Origin: Gnetum montanum
Lineage: Eukaryota > Streptophyta > Gnetopsida > Gnetales > Gnetaceae
Direction: 5' to 3'
Length of the DNA: 64,000 nucleotides
Assembly: GCA_015680685.1 (NCBI GenBank)
Contig: MNCI01013583.1
Span: forward strand, 377,889 to 441,888
In this document: piece by piece, positions 22,370 through 35,010 of the stretch
Numbering within the stretch: the stretch's first letter is position 1
Layout: every line of letters starts with the position of its first letter
The notes under the pieces: generated by a model
Told to the model about the DNA's origin: nothing
What the model saw: only the letters and a program-made list of their open reading frames with translations
Databases searched by the model: none
Translations under genes and position numbers: made by a program

Positions 22370-25230
22370 GTACTAAAACTCATGGTGCACTAGTTGTGCA
22401 AAGGGAGGAAAGTTCAACCAATTCTAGGATGGTCGGAGTTGCCACCAAGATTTAAGATTTTGAAATTTGGAGTGGGCCCCACTAGATGCCTCCCAAGCAA
22501 AGTATGCTTCAAGTTGAAAAACCTTCTCTATGCTAAGGTTTGGACATCATGGAACCCATACAACCATGTTCTAACCTTACTTCCCCCCTCACCCATGTTG
22601 GGTAGCATGGATCCAACATGGATCCTAGCCTCCTCCAACCCATAACCTTAAGACCTTATCCCCCTTACTAGTTTTAGTAGTTGTAGTTGACACTACCAAA
22701 TGCTAGACCCTAGCAAGGGATAAAACCTCCATAAAACTTGCCACTTTGGGAAACCACATTGGGCAAGGCCTCATCCATGTTGGCCCAGCATTACCCAAGG
22801 GGGTATAACATCCATACCCACTCTCTGGTATCCATCCATACCCAAGGTGAGCCCGCATAGCCTTAAACTCTATTGGCCATTTTGGTAGCTTTGAAACCCT
22901 GTCAAACCTAGTAGAAAGTGCCTGAAACTTTGAAATCTAGTGAAGAAATGCTAAGGGGGACTTCATCCATGTTGCTGAGCATGACTCTAGCATGGATGGG
23001 TGGGACATGCCCTTAAAACTCAAAAATCGACCATCTAGTTGTCATATTTTGACGTTAACATCCCTTTCTAGCCTCTAGTAGCCAAAATTTGATAAGAAAC
23101 AAATTGAATTTTACATCATCTATCATCCCCATGCTAGGGAATCCCCCATCCATGTTGACTAGCGTGGATGCCCTAGGGGTAAATCATAAAAGTCTTTCAA
23201 TAGCCTTAAATAACACTAAAACCCAATCCAATGGCCTAGACACCCCTCCATGGTCTTTGATGGTTGACAGTTGCTAAAAGTTGAGTTAATTTTCGTATCT
23301 AAAGCCTAAACCACATTGGAAAACCCTTCACCCATGCTAGCTCATGGGTACATTGTGGGTACTTTGGGAATAAGTCCTAAAACCTCCTTAATGACAAAAA
23401 ACAGGCTTGAATCTTGCTCTAGTGACCTCATAACCCTACTGGAGCCTCCCAAAGCCATTAGATGTAATAAAATAAGCCAAAAATAGCAAAAATCTATATT
23501 CCCCCTTCCACCCACATTATGGCCATGTTGCCCAACATGGGTCAAGGGGGATGACTACAAAAAATACCAAGAAACCTTCAAATTTGTCAATTTTGATGCC
23601 AAATCTTGGCCATTGACCCCTACAACCCCCAATTGCTCCAAAACCTTATTGAATATGATGAAAAATGGATAAAATCATGAATCTTAGTGGATTCATGCTG
23701 AGGGGGGACACTATCCATGCTAGGTAGTGTTGCCCCAGCATGAATGATTCAGGTATGACCATCGACTGCCAAGATCAACCTTAAAACTGACATTTGCTAA
23801 CCTCCCAACCTTCTTGGAGTTTTTGGCAACTAAAAAATTATCAAAATCAACCACATTCCATGATTACTTACATCCCCATGTTGGGAAACCCCCTCACCAA
23901 TGTTAGATAGCATGGGTGCCTAAAGGGAATCCCATGGAAAGGTCATAGATGCACTAAAATGACTCCAAATTTTACCATACTAACACTAGGACCTTGCTAG
24001 CATCTGTGAAAGCTATAAAACTCAAGGAAACCAGTCAAAAGTTTCAAAAAGTGAACTCCCTTGATTCACCCACATTGGGACTATGCTAGCTTGCATAGCC
24101 CAATGTTTCTCCATGGGGGAATGACTCTTAGAGCCATTAAAGGCCTTTTAAACTACTAATTTTGACTTTAAACTTTAACCAGTGATATCAGCAACCCTAG
24201 GATCTCACATGCATGGTTAATTTAAAGTCATAACCTGACAAAATTTAGTGTCTTTAAGGTATCCATGCTAGAGGAGGCCTGGGCCATGCTAGGTAGCATG
24301 GCTCCAATGTGGGTAAGCTACCTTATTACTTCTTGTAGTACTTTGACATTCCTAGAGGCCAAAAACCTAGTTTGGTAACACCTAGAACCTCATAGCCTTG
24401 AATTAATAGTTATTGGATCTTGTTTTAACCTATGAAACTAACTAACCATGACCTACCTCAAATTGCCATCAAGCCTAGCCAGTTTCAACCAAGAATCTCT
24501 AAGTGTCATTTTTTGCAATCCCAGAAGCCTAGAAACTTGGTCGGTTTGCTTCTAAAGTCACTCCAAAGCCAGAAATCAAGAGTATTCACATTGAGCCATG
24601 CTATAGCCACACTAGCTAGCATGGCCTTAGAATGAGTGAAGCCTCCAACTCAATTCCATATGAATAACACCTCTCGAATGATCTTAAAATTTGGGCAGGA
24701 AGTCCACAATCATTAAGCCCTGGCTCCAGTTGCAGATTTATCCTATTTGACCTTATAGTAGCCTAGATCTAGACCTTCAACACTGAGACCCCTCTCATCC
24801 ATGCTGGCTAGCAAGGCTTTTGGGGTATAACCTTGAAGACTTGATTGTTTGCCAGTGTTGACCTCCAAAGTAGTTAATTTTAACTGTTATGGCCTTGTGC
24901 TATCTTGGAAAGACCTTAGAACCCCAATTTTGATGCTATGGATGCCACAAAATCTATTTTTCTTAGTAGCCACATTGGGGCCACATTGGCTAGTGTTGCT
25001 CCAACATGGGTGGTAGATCCAAGCCTCAATGGGGATCTCTAGAGGTTGAAATTGACACAAGAAGTAACCTAATCCCTTCCCTAGTCTACTACACTAACCA
25101 TGCAAGCCATCAAGAGTCAAAAATTGATCAAAACTAAGTTAGGAAACTACCAAACCATCTTATCCATTTTGGCACCCATGCTGGCAAGCGTGGGTCCAAC
25201 GTGAGTACCTAGAAAACCTTGTTTTTTTTT
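22370..25230. repeat. Degenerate tandem array, about 189-bp period, palindromic core
   Basis: A core close to the perfect palindrome CCATGCTAGCTAGCATGG recurs at about 22593, 22775, 22967, 23149, 23332, 23523, 23715, 23896, 24081, 24283, 24596, 24799, 24981 and 25176. Intervals are 181 to 203 bases, averaging about 189, apart from one interval of 313 where a unit has probably decayed or been lost. Cores are usually followed by a CC(A)ACATGG echo. Between cores the text is rich in CCTTAAAAC and CCCCC pieces with weak similarity between units. No coding potential. The period is close to a plant nucleosome repeat. The array lies upstream of the Tat-like RT at 25936 and may be its spacer. Confidence 0.75.
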
Positions 25231-25579
25231 TTGGCCTAAATAGCCTCAAAATATCCCCAATAGGTGTAAAACTCACCTATCACCCTTATAGACTTAAAGC
25301 ATGGCCCACTATGGCCTAAAACTAGAAAAATATAATCTTGTTTCACCAATAATGACCATGTTTCACCACATGCATTTCACTTTGCTTAATTTGGCCTTGT
25401 TCATGGTGCTTCAATCCATTTTGACCTTGTTATGCCTTATTGAGCTTGTTTAACCTCTAAATCACTTCAATCCCACTGTATTTACCTTATTTTCTCTATT
25501 ACTAACTTTTTTTTATCCTTGTTTAGCCTTTGATTGGTGTTAAGTAATCGGGTTTGACCATCTTTGGCCATCATTTGAC

Positions 25580-25672
25580 ACCATGTAGCCATGGCCTGGC
25601 AAGGCCTTAAACTAGCAACATGGCCTACTAAGGTTGAAAGTTGGCATCATGGCCTACCAAGGCCTTAAACAA
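25580..25672 (-). repeat. Short copies of the 27-bp motif seen at 62341
   Basis: Two near-copies of CATGGCCTRSCAAGGCCTTA followed by AAC lie here. Reversed, they read GTTTAAGGCCTTG then CAGGCCATG, close to the 27-bp unit of the array at 62341-62637. A weaker relative lies at 25294-25322 (TTAAAGCATGGCCCACTATG). Relative to the RT that follows, the motif has the same orientation as at 62341 relative to the protease there. Confidence 0.5.
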
Positions 25673-25935
25673 ACAATATTGTAGCCTTAGTTAACCATAT
25701 TTTACCTTATTTTTCATACCTTCATTATGTTTCAGCTTGTTTTCATCTTTTTTAACCTTTATTCAACATTCATTCCATTTTCATTTACCTATCTCTACCT
25801 TTTATAGCCTTGTATGACCTTGTTTGCATTTTGGTTGACATTGAAATAGCATGTATTTGCATAGTTTTATTGATTTGACATTATTTACTTATCTTTATCT
25901 AGGTTCCACTTAATGTGCTTATGGTTGACATGTAG

Positions 25936-26700
25936 GATTGGAGTATGAGTACCTACAAATCAGTTTACCTCTAAGCCTAAATGGGCCTCATAGTAATGTT
26001 GAATGGTGTATTGATCCTAATTGCCTAGATCTTGAGCTTGAGAGTCTTGTTGACCATGTAGCCTTCATATAGAAGCCTTTAGAATGGCCTAAAAACCTAG
26101 CTAAAGCCCTTGACCTTAAGGCTGTCCACATTACCAAAGACTCCCTAGTTGAGGTTCTTGTCATGACACATAGTGATGAGGAGAAAACACTAAAACTAAG
26201 TTGTTCATTGAAACCTCAATAGGCTTAAGACATCACCAAGGTCCTACAAGATAACATTAATGCCTTTGCCTAATCATATGAAGATATGCCAGGCCTAGAC
26301 CCACGCTTGGTTCAACATAATATCATAGTTGATCCTAGCAAAAGATTCATAAGATTAAACTTGATTTGGCCTTAACAATTTGTGATAAAATCACAAAACT
26401 ATATCAATCTGGTTTCATTAGAGCTGTTGATTATGTAGAATGGGTGTCCAACATAGTGGTAGTCCCTAAGAAGAATGAGAGTATTTATATTTGCATAGAT
26501 TTATGAGACCTAAATAAGGCAACCATCAAAGATGATTTCCCTTTACCTAGTATTGATCAACTCACCGATACTATAGCTGGACATGCCTTATGGATGGGTT
26601 ATTAGGATACAACTAGATTAGGATTAACATAGAGCATCAACTTAGTATGACCTTCATGACCCCTTAGGATACCTTTTGTTATACTATGATGTTCCATCAA
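25936..26700 (+). pseudogene. RT N-terminal half of a Tat-like Ty3/gypsy element (E)
   Basis: After a splice-acceptor-like TTGACATGTAG the reading gives the pre-RT linker, ending in EEKTLKLSCSLKPQ and ITKVLQDNINAFA (26168-26275). RT follows with YEDMPGLDPRLVQHNIIVDP, YQSGFIRAVDYVEWVSNIVV and VPKKNESIYICIDL, then DLNKATIKDDFPLPSIDQL (26500-26565) and a decayed DTFCYT near 26675. It stops before the catalytic YVDD. The linker and RT match element C (40800-39782) closely, so both belong to one lineage. The text changes at about 26700 to a gag leader. Confidence 0.85.
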
Positions 26701-27875
26701 CCACTATGATGACACAACCTCTTCCCTTAGTGCCACAACTGATAGCAAGGCCATAGGCCCCCAACATATGCCACCACCTTTTCTACAAATCCCACAATTG
26801 ATGAGGACACCTTAGGGCCTAGATCAAGCTTTTTAGATGATCTAGGAACTAACAAAAGAGTTGCAAAGGCTTAAGGATTCCACATTCCACACCATAAAAA
26901 TCATGGACTTCTATCAAGACGATTCCATCAGTCCTATAGTCCCACCTCTAACTCTTCCCCATGGTGTCCCCATACCCTAGTTCACCAAGTATAATGGTGA
27001 AGGTGATCCCAAATCTCATCTCATAACCTTCTACTCTATGTACTTGTCACTACAAGCCTAGTCAGACATAATAACATTAATATTCCTTATGTCCCTATGG
27101 GGAAGGCCCTTGAATGGTACTGTGCCCTACTGAGAGAATTTATATCCTCTTTAGACGACTTGATTTCATAATTCATTATCCACTTCAAGTATAACTTGAA
27201 GCTTGATACCACCCTTGACCAGCTAATGAAGGTCAAGCAAGGACCCCTCAAACTAATGTAAAGGTTCATCCAACAATGGAATAATGTGCTTAACAAGATA
27301 ACAAAACCTATAGCTGAAACTCACGTTTTAGTTATATTTAAGAGGACGGTTAATGATTTCATCAAGTTAAAGTTGGTCCCTATGTTAAGCCTTCTCCAAA
27401 ACAAAGAACATAGAGGATACTACAAAGGCTAGCCACAACCTTGCCTGCATAGCATATAAAAACCAACATGCAAAAAAGGATAAGAAGAGGGGAAGATAAA
27501 CAATGTAACAGTGGCAACTGTAGCTAAAGAGAGAAAAACAACCAATCAAGGGCCAAAAATCAACCAATCTAAGGGCCTTGCTAAGAACCATAATAACCAA
27601 TCATCAACATCTGGATCCTCTACATCAACTGTTTCAAGGCCCAACTTCAAGCAAAAAGACCAAACAAAATAAACTATGTTAGCTTTGAAACCATCCAAAC
27701 TTTTAGATCAACTATTGAAGAATAGAAGAATACAATACAAGTAGATGACCAAGAATGCCTGAAAGAGGCATGAGATGCTATGTGAGATAGCTAAGGATCC
27801 CACTCGAGCAAATAAGGATGACCCTTAGGTACCTAAGTATTTCAAGCTTGACCACTTTTTCCACTATCATTAGCA
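26701..27875 (+). pseudogene. gag of a Tat-like Ty3/gypsy element
   Basis: The reading begins in a Pro/Gln/Thr-rich leader and enters the capsid domain with FTKYNGEGDPKSHLITFYSM (about 26978), RPLEWYCALLREFISSLDDL (27102) and FKYNLKLDTTLDQLMKVKQG (27183-27243). QWNNVLNKITKPIAETHVLV follows. Near 27760-27870 a zinc-knuckle-adjacent region reads EIAKDPTRANKDDP and FKLDHFFHYH. It lies directly after a truncated RT on the same strand, the reverse of normal order, so the two are from different copies or a rearranged one. Several stops. Confidence 0.75.
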
Positions 27876-28689
27876 AGCATGTTTTCTAAGTAATGGATAT
27901 GTGTGATTAAACATTAATAAATTATGAAACTAGATTCTTGGCTATGTTAAGATAAGATTAGAATTATTTAACCTTGCAAGCATGTTTTTTTCTTAATTTG
28001 GCATATGAATAATTGAGAATTATCATAAATGGAAAGCCTTTTAATTCCTAGTTGAAGTGCTATGAGCAAATCTCAATTGAGATCCTTGTACTCTACTAAA
28101 TTATTAGTGCATGAAAAATTAAACTTATAAGTTTGATAGATGGGGTCCATAACTTGGCATTAAAGAATACAAGGTACACTTGAATCTTAAGATATATGGA
28201 CATAACCAAAATATAAGTATGAGTCAAAATTTTCATGTGTTAATGTCATAGTTAGGATCAAAATGATCTTTTTCTCACTTGGATCCTTGAGAGGAGGTTG
28301 AATGGTTACCATAGAAGGTTGTAGTAGTATGGTTGATGCGAGATGGTTAACTATTGCTTGACTCTTAATAGAGTGCTAGGTAAGATAGGATAGATTAAAC
28401 TTAATAAGGAGGATTTTCCATTTCATCATGTGGTTGTCATCATAAGGATTGGTAGTAATAGATTGTAAAACATTATCTCGATAGATTGCATGAATCTTTG
28501 CTATCAACATGTAGTGTTTTTATTTCTTAAGAATAGGCCCAAGTAAAAGTTTTTCATGTCCATGTAACACATTTTACATTTAGAAAAGATATGAAAGATT
28601 TAATATATTGGAAGATCTACACCATCTTTGTGCCATTATTAAAGCATGACTACGATGAAGTGATTAAACTTAAAGAGAGAGAGAGGTAA
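27876..28689. other. Unassigned sequence between opposed Tat-like relics
   Basis: No coding motif recognised on either strand. It is probably decayed 3' part of the minus-strand element whose RT starts to be readable at 28690. Confidence 0.35.
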
Positions 28690-29900
28690 AAGGAAGGTCA
28701 AATTGAGGGGAAATGAAGGACTAGAAGTCTGGTAATAGCATGCTTGATTACATCAAAGGCATCTTAACACTTTGGGTCCCAATTAACAGTAGTTGATTTC
28801 TTAAGAATATGGGAAAGAAGATGAAATTAATTAGTAATTTTACATATTAAATGATAGATGGATTAGAGTTTACCTTGTACAATGTGCATGTCTTTAAGCA
28901 TCTAAGTGGTGAGAGGCTTATGATTATCTTAATTTTGTCATAGTATATCATGATACCATTAGCTAAGATAAAAACTTCTAGCATTTGTATTATTTCCATT
29001 ACAAAGATAGACTTTTAGGGGTTAATTTGAAGGTTATACTCATTGCATCAGACCAAGACTATGTCTAGATCACTAAGATGATGAATGGCTATTATTGACT
29101 TGATAGTTAGATGATCTAAATAATTGTTGATAGTTTTGAACATCATGTCTTAAAATATAAAATTCATGGCTCATTGGTATGTTGCTCTAGAATTCTTAAG
29201 TCTAAAAGACATCTTTATGTAGTAAATGTTCCCCACTGGGTCATGAAAGTTATGAAAAATTGGTACTTAGGATTAATTTGTATTTGATTATAACCTAAAA
29301 TGAAACTAAGTGAAGGATGACCTATCATTCCATTTATAAGTTAATTAATGTTGAGTAGTAGAAAGTTATCTTTTAGTATTGCTTTGTTGAGCTCTCAAAA
29401 AAATGTATATCCTATAGGTTCCATTTTTTAAAGGAGAAACTACCATGTTAGATAGCTAGTCTAGGTAGTCTATAGGGCATATGAAGCCTACATTATAAAG
29501 ATTTATGATTTCATCTTTGATGTAAGTTAGGTTTGATATTTAGAGCATTTTTTTGAAGTAAAGTAGGATCCAAACTAGACATGTCATCATAGCCCTAGGA
29601 AAAAGTGCTATATTTTTTTAATAAGTGTTGCTAGGATATATATTTTAATGTTGTTAGGTAAGTCTACCCCTAGTTGAAGGGTCTTTTCTTCATTTTAGTG
29701 ATTAGTGATGGTGAGTTCTACAAGGGGTTCATTAATTAGGATTGATTCGTGGTATAGAAAGGAAAGGTTAGTTGAAGTGATGAAGTTTTCCTTGGTGATG
29801 TCTAGTGTGGAGATAATTGACTCTAAAAAATCTAGAGGGGTTAGATTAATTAATTTTTTATTTAAAGGCATTGTAACTTAGCTATGGGATCCATCAAAGG
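28690..29900 (-). pseudogene. Heavily decayed Tat-like pol relic (F)
   Basis: Reading from 29900 downward gives ESIISTLDITKENFI, then LVELTITNH and EEKTLQLGVDLP as pre-RT linker. LNKAILKDNFLLLNINLING and FILGYNQIQINPKYQFFITF (about 29380-29265) follow, then TQWGTF, which are RT fingers. Downstream of that, ILEQHTNEP and LDHLTIKSIIAI-like fragments keep the register only across many stops. It is the most decayed of the three Tat-like RT copies. Confidence 0.65.
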
Positions 29901-32099
29901 CAAGGAGTTCATGTAATTTATGAAAAATGATAGGGTCCATGACCTACAAGTATGAAGAATAAGGATTATTATATAAGGAAAAGATAAAAAATCAAGAAAG
30001 AAAAATTGATAAGTAGATTTAGAAGCTAACCCTAGAAAAGTTAGAAAAAATCACAAGCCAAAGAGGATAAAAGTTAAGATTTTTTTTTTGTTTTTTACCA
30101 TTAATGCTAGTTATCATGTATAATTTTTTTAAGTTTAGAAAGGTTTGGGAACATGTGAACAAGTTTAGATAAGCTCCGAGGCATTTTGGAATTTTGATAA
30201 GGCATCTTTGGTTTTCTGAACACCTATTTTTGGATGCCATGACAAACATCAAATATATGTTACATTAGACATTAGGTGTAAGAAGATAACATGCCAACAT
30301 TAAATAATGTAACATTCATCATTATGCATAAAGAAAATAGTAGGGAAAATGTAGATGAAAAAAAAAGAGAGAAGAATGCTTTATTGATATGAAATAGTGT
30401 ATTTGGGTCATGCTCTTAGAGTTCCTTAGGGTTATCTTCCTTCGACATCTATTCCTTAGAGGCAATCTTGCACTCCACCAAAGTTAGGCCTATCATTAGC
30501 CAGAAGAGATGGTATGTCCTCTATCTATCCCACTTCACTTAGCTCTATGCTAATATAACCTCTAATATTGGGATATAAATACCTTAGGTGAAACCTCCAA
30601 AGGGCACCTCTAGAGACATGCCTATTATTACAATGCATCCTTTCAAATATTAATTACAATGTGTCCTTTTGGGTATAGTTATGATAATTACAATACTTGT
30701 TATGAATAGACACCATCTTCGTTATGCAACGATACCATTTGGGAATGGGGATATTACATGTCTATGATTTAGAGGTTACATATGAAATTAATGTGGTAAT
30801 GTGGATTCCATGTTAATGTTCTTAGGGATAGTTGTATCCATGTTAGCATGAGGTGGGGACCTTTAGGATTGCATTAAATAAAAGAAAGTAAAACTTAAGG
30901 GAAGAAAAGATAAAAGAAAAAGTTAGAGGAAAAGTAAGCCAATTTGCTTTTGGAGCCTAGAATTCTTGGAGCTTGTTGGAAGATTGGATATGGTACCATG
31001 TGAAGAGAAGAAAAGAAGTGGAATATGTGAGGAGGTAGATGGATCTTACTGAGGACACATGAAGGCAAGGTGTGAGTTGCTAGAAGGGATAGAGCTAGGT
31101 GCTTGTGGGGCCCAAGTGAGTAAATTTTTTATTTTCTTTCAATTTTTTGTTACTTTTGGGTTTTCACCATTGTATGGATTTTCACTTCAATAGATGAAGG
31201 AAGATAAGAATGCTTGCACACTAGTGGTATTGGTGAATCCTAGCTCACACAATGCCAGTGGTGATGTTGGCACTAACACTAGTCAATGACACAATGTGGG
31301 CATAGGTTAGGGAGAAAAATAGTGAGAAACTTTTAAAATGATGATCCTAAAGGAGGAAGAGAGGGAAGGAAGTACATATATGAATCCATGGAGGATCGAT
31401 TTGGACTCATAGATGCTAGTTATGCTGGAAAAAGATCATCCATGGCATCCTTGTTAGTGAAACAACATAGTTTTGAGGCTAGGGTTTGCTAGTTTCATGT
31501 ATCTTTTTCACTAAGGAAAGAAGAAGTGAAAGAAGATGAAGATGAATATGAATGAGGGAAATGCAGAGAAATGTTAGGACATCATCAAGAAATGTGGATG
31601 TAGATTGGCACCAACAAATGCAACCACTTGTAGTGTACTTGAAAAGTGTAGAGGAAGTGCAGACATATAAAGGTGTGGGACATGAATTTTTTCATATTAA
31701 AAATATATTTCTTTTAAAGGGGAGGAAGGGCATTTGCATGCACATGGAAATGGTTCTAGGACTATCATCAACAACACTACTAACTTTCAGCATCAATGCA
31801 TAGCATAGGTGCACAACCCTCTGAGTGTTGGTACCAATATTTGGTGTTGTTGCATAGTGCAATGTGGTACTAGTGAACATCACAACATGCAGTTGATAGC
31901 CATTGGCGTCAGTTGACATTGGCATGGCATAACTACCTAATGTCTACCCTTTTTAATAGATTTTTTATTTTTAAAGGCTATCATAAAATCTATTTTTTAT
32001 ATATAAGAGAGAAAGGCTAGGAAGGGTAGGGTGATAAGACTTTGTTTAACAAGGGGACAATAACAAGCACATCAACATTACCTATGTGTAGGGTGGAAA
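29901..32099. other. Unassigned region, possible LTR or spacer of a Tat-like element
   Basis: No coding region could be supported. A TATAAATA lies at 30573-30580 in a sequence that could be a U3 promoter, but I found no matching second copy. The frames at 31552-31925 overlap each other on both strands and have no recognisable motif. Confidence 0.3.
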
Positions 32100-32860
32100 G
32101 GAGGTATTTCACATGGATTGAATGTTGGGTGAAAGCTTGTGTATGAAGTTGCAAAACTTTCCTAAGTGTTGGAGAAAGGGACATAAAAATATGTATTGAG
32201 TAAAACCAAAAGTTTTTCAAGTGCTATATGTTAGTTAGAGAAAAATCTAAAAATTTGCCAAAGTTATAGATGTGGGTAGTTGAAACTAAAACTTGAGAAT
32301 TGACTAAGTATCAACTAGGGAGAAAATAAAAAAGTTTCTAAGTTCTTGAAAGCTTAGATTAAGGTTGAGATTTTTGGCTGAGTGTGTAGGGAGAAAAATC
32401 GAAAACCAGATAAATGTTACAAAAGAGAGATGAAATGAAAAGTGGAAAATAAGGAAGATCCAGGATTTGACTAAGTAGGGTGAGGTAGGGATGGAAACCA
32501 AAATTTGATTAAGTTTGGGAAGAGGAGAAAATAAAGCTAAAATTTAACTAAGTAGTGGAGGAGGCATAGAGAGAAAAACATTTAGCTAAGTATAGAGGAA
32601 AATATGGGAGGTATGAGTATGAATGGAGGAAAGAGTAAGTAAAAGTTTGGTTATGTGCTCACAAAATAGGAAATTAAAATTTACCTTAATGTAGGAAAGA
32701 AAGTAGATGAAAACTTTCCTAAGTATAGAAACCTTAGTTGGTAAGAAATTCAACTATGTACTAGGGGAAAGAAAAATAAAATTTCGCCGAGTATTGAATG
32801 GAGGAAACACAACCCAAAACTTAGCTAAGTGTTGAGAGAGGAAATGTTCAAGTCAAGGGT
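32100..32860 (+). repeat. Degenerate purine-rich minisatellite with TTAGCTAAGT core
   Basis: About a dozen divergent units share the form AAAAYTTRGCTAAGT followed by a G/A-rich tail such as GTTGGAGAGAAAA. Clear units are near 32151, 32295, 32463, 32498, 32537, 32578, 32725 and 32816. Spacing is irregular, from about 35 to 75 bases. The best unit contains the perfect palindrome ACTTAGCTAAGT (32819-32830). Confidence 0.55.
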
Positions 32861-33800
32861 TGGGAATCTTTGGATAGAAGGGTAAGAATAAGAGAGAAGA
32901 TGGTTAGGATGAGATAGGATATTAGTGACTAGGTAGCAACGGTTAGAGGAGAGGTAAATTATTAAGCATTAAGGAGAATTTGTGGTGTGAAAATGATTAA
33001 GTATAGAACTAAGAGAGGTAAACAATAAGACTAATTGTTGGAATTGATTTTAATTAAGCCTTTATTGGATGGAGTCCTATAGGTAACATTAGCAAGTTGA
33101 ACTTGCATGTTTAAATTTTAGTTAGTTTCTTAATTTCTTGATTATATTTTAGAAGTTTCTTTTTTTTGTTTTTATGGCATGTTATTGCCTCATATTATGA
33201 ATACTAAGTTTTTATTCATTATTTTTTTGGTGCATGAGTGGTTTCTAGGATTTTGATAATAAATCCTATGCATTTTTTGACATCTGATGTGGGCTCTGCT
33301 ATCATCAGGAGCCTAGAAGAGTGAAATTTTTCCTTGTCATTAATGATTGATAATTATACTCTACCTAGATGTGAAATCATTTGGAGACTAGGCACTTCCT
33401 AGAGTGTTATGTGATCACATGTATCTTTTTGTGCCTCCCAATAGTATCACATGCTTTTGAGAGGGTCTATCATGGGACTTGTACTAGGATATTGGATTGT
33501 GTAATCTAAGGACCCATAAATGGGAACACCAAAGTGGATGGAAATGATAAGACTAAGGAGATCCAATGAAATAAGGTGGATAATTTCTAAAAGTGATTCA
33601 ATGTAGATACTACATTATTATTGGATCCTTGGTACATTCAGAGTTTGTTTAGTTGATCATGTACCCATATCATAGTTTCTAGGTATGTTGGTAGGACCTC
33701 TTAGTTGTGTGCTAAGTTAAATAAGTTTTAAACATTGTTTGTGATTTTCATAGTTATTTGATGTAATTGTTTATCTTATGTTCTTATAGCTTATAGGACC
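32861..33800. other. Unassigned sequence upstream of a gene-like relic
   Basis: No protein motif recognised. The stretch is AT-rich with a T-rich run near 33155-33175. Confidence 0.3.
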
Positions 33801-33809
33801 CTAAAGGGA

Positions 33810-35010
33810 AGAATTAGTACTTGGAGATGTTAGAGTGCATGTTACGTAAGGTTACTCTTTAGGAGAATTGGTGTTCCATAATATTTGTCCATCATCCTGA
33901 TGAGATAGATGAGGTATGGAAGTGCCAATGATATGATGTAATCCTATAGGCCTATTTGATACATTTTCTTTATGAGAGACTAGATTTGGACTTGAGGGAG
34001 TAGTGACCCAAGAGATTCATAATTTGGTTATTTTCCAAAGGTATGTTAGATAATGTGGTATTAATGTTGTAAGTCCCTTATTTAGTACTTAGCTCTATCT
34101 TATCCATAATTTATTTTGGATTTGTGCTTAAAGATCCATGCTAAGTATTTAATTACCTATGTTTTACTTTTGTAGATAAGATTAAGACCTCAAAGATCGT
34201 GTACATTCAGCTTAGCAATGTGAAACAAAGAAGCTTACAAGCTAATGTTTACAATAATCATGTTGGTTACATGTGGTTGGTGAGTGGGGATTGGAGGATT
34301 TATCCTTCTATCTTAGATCATGAAGGGTTCATTCCTTACTTTATACTATGATATTCTAGCATTTCTTTCATGGATGTAATTTCCATAACAAAGTATTATT
34401 TAAGCTAGTAGTGGTTATTTGTTATTCAAGTTCAAGGTAAATAGGTCATCTTCCCTTGGAACCAAGACATGTTAAGGCACTAGTATGACTTCCTTGATGT
34501 GGGTCTCATGGTGGAGGGAACTGAGAAGATATTTATCATTAATTATGAGATGATTAGTAATTAGGATGAATATGTTGATAAGTCTTATAATATTCATAAG
34601 CATGGGAATTGTAACCTAGTGCAAATGTATTACCTATTCATTATGAAGATCTTATGCAATAAGATTATATAGAGAAGAATAGCTTCTCTCCTATGGATTT
34701 TAATTATCTGTAATGCTATGGTACATGGAACTTGCTATAATTGGGTAGCTTAGTTAGATGAAAAGGTATCTAGTGAGTTAACTAAAATTAATCTTGTGTA
34801 TGGTGAAAGCTCCTACAACTTTGTAAATTTTAGCTTTTATTATGAGATGCTACATTTTTTTTCAAAGTTGCTAGTTTGTAGTTACTATGGGAAGGAGAAT
34901 GTACTAAATGAAAAGGATTTCTATCATCCCATGTGCCAACATCTAACTAACATTAAGATGACCCTTCTTATAGCACTAGGTGGACCTATGGGGGCAACAT
35001 CATCATTGTA
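33810..35010 (+). pseudogene. Probable third copy of gene-like unit X
   Basis: Exon-like text ends IIWLFSK at a donor (CCAAAG then GTATGTTAG). The intron at 34041-34175 ends CTTTTGTAG, and the frame continues in phase 1 as DKIKTSKIVYIQLSNVKQRS and MWLVSGDWRIYPSILDHEG. The later part (34730-35010) reads YNWVA, then SSYNFVNFSFYYEMLHFFSK and LLVCSYYGKENVLNEKDFYH. This has the same layout as YN-ARYLIEG, CLRRFAKFLVVHKNKIW and LSKPWICH in the copy at 58948-62270. At least seven stops are present. Assignment rests on the layout, the shared phase-1 intron and the plus strand position beyond a minus-strand Tat-like RT. Direct similarity is weak. Confidence 0.4.

Noticed and set aside
31552-31925. Two overlapping open frames on opposite strands
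   Set aside because: Neither shows a recognisable domain, and length is within chance for this composition.
33270-33310. A tRNA-iMet primer-binding site (TGCTATCATCAGGAGCC)
   Set aside because: It needs a two-base insertion and two substitutions to match TGGTATCAGAGC, and no LTR end is visible before it.
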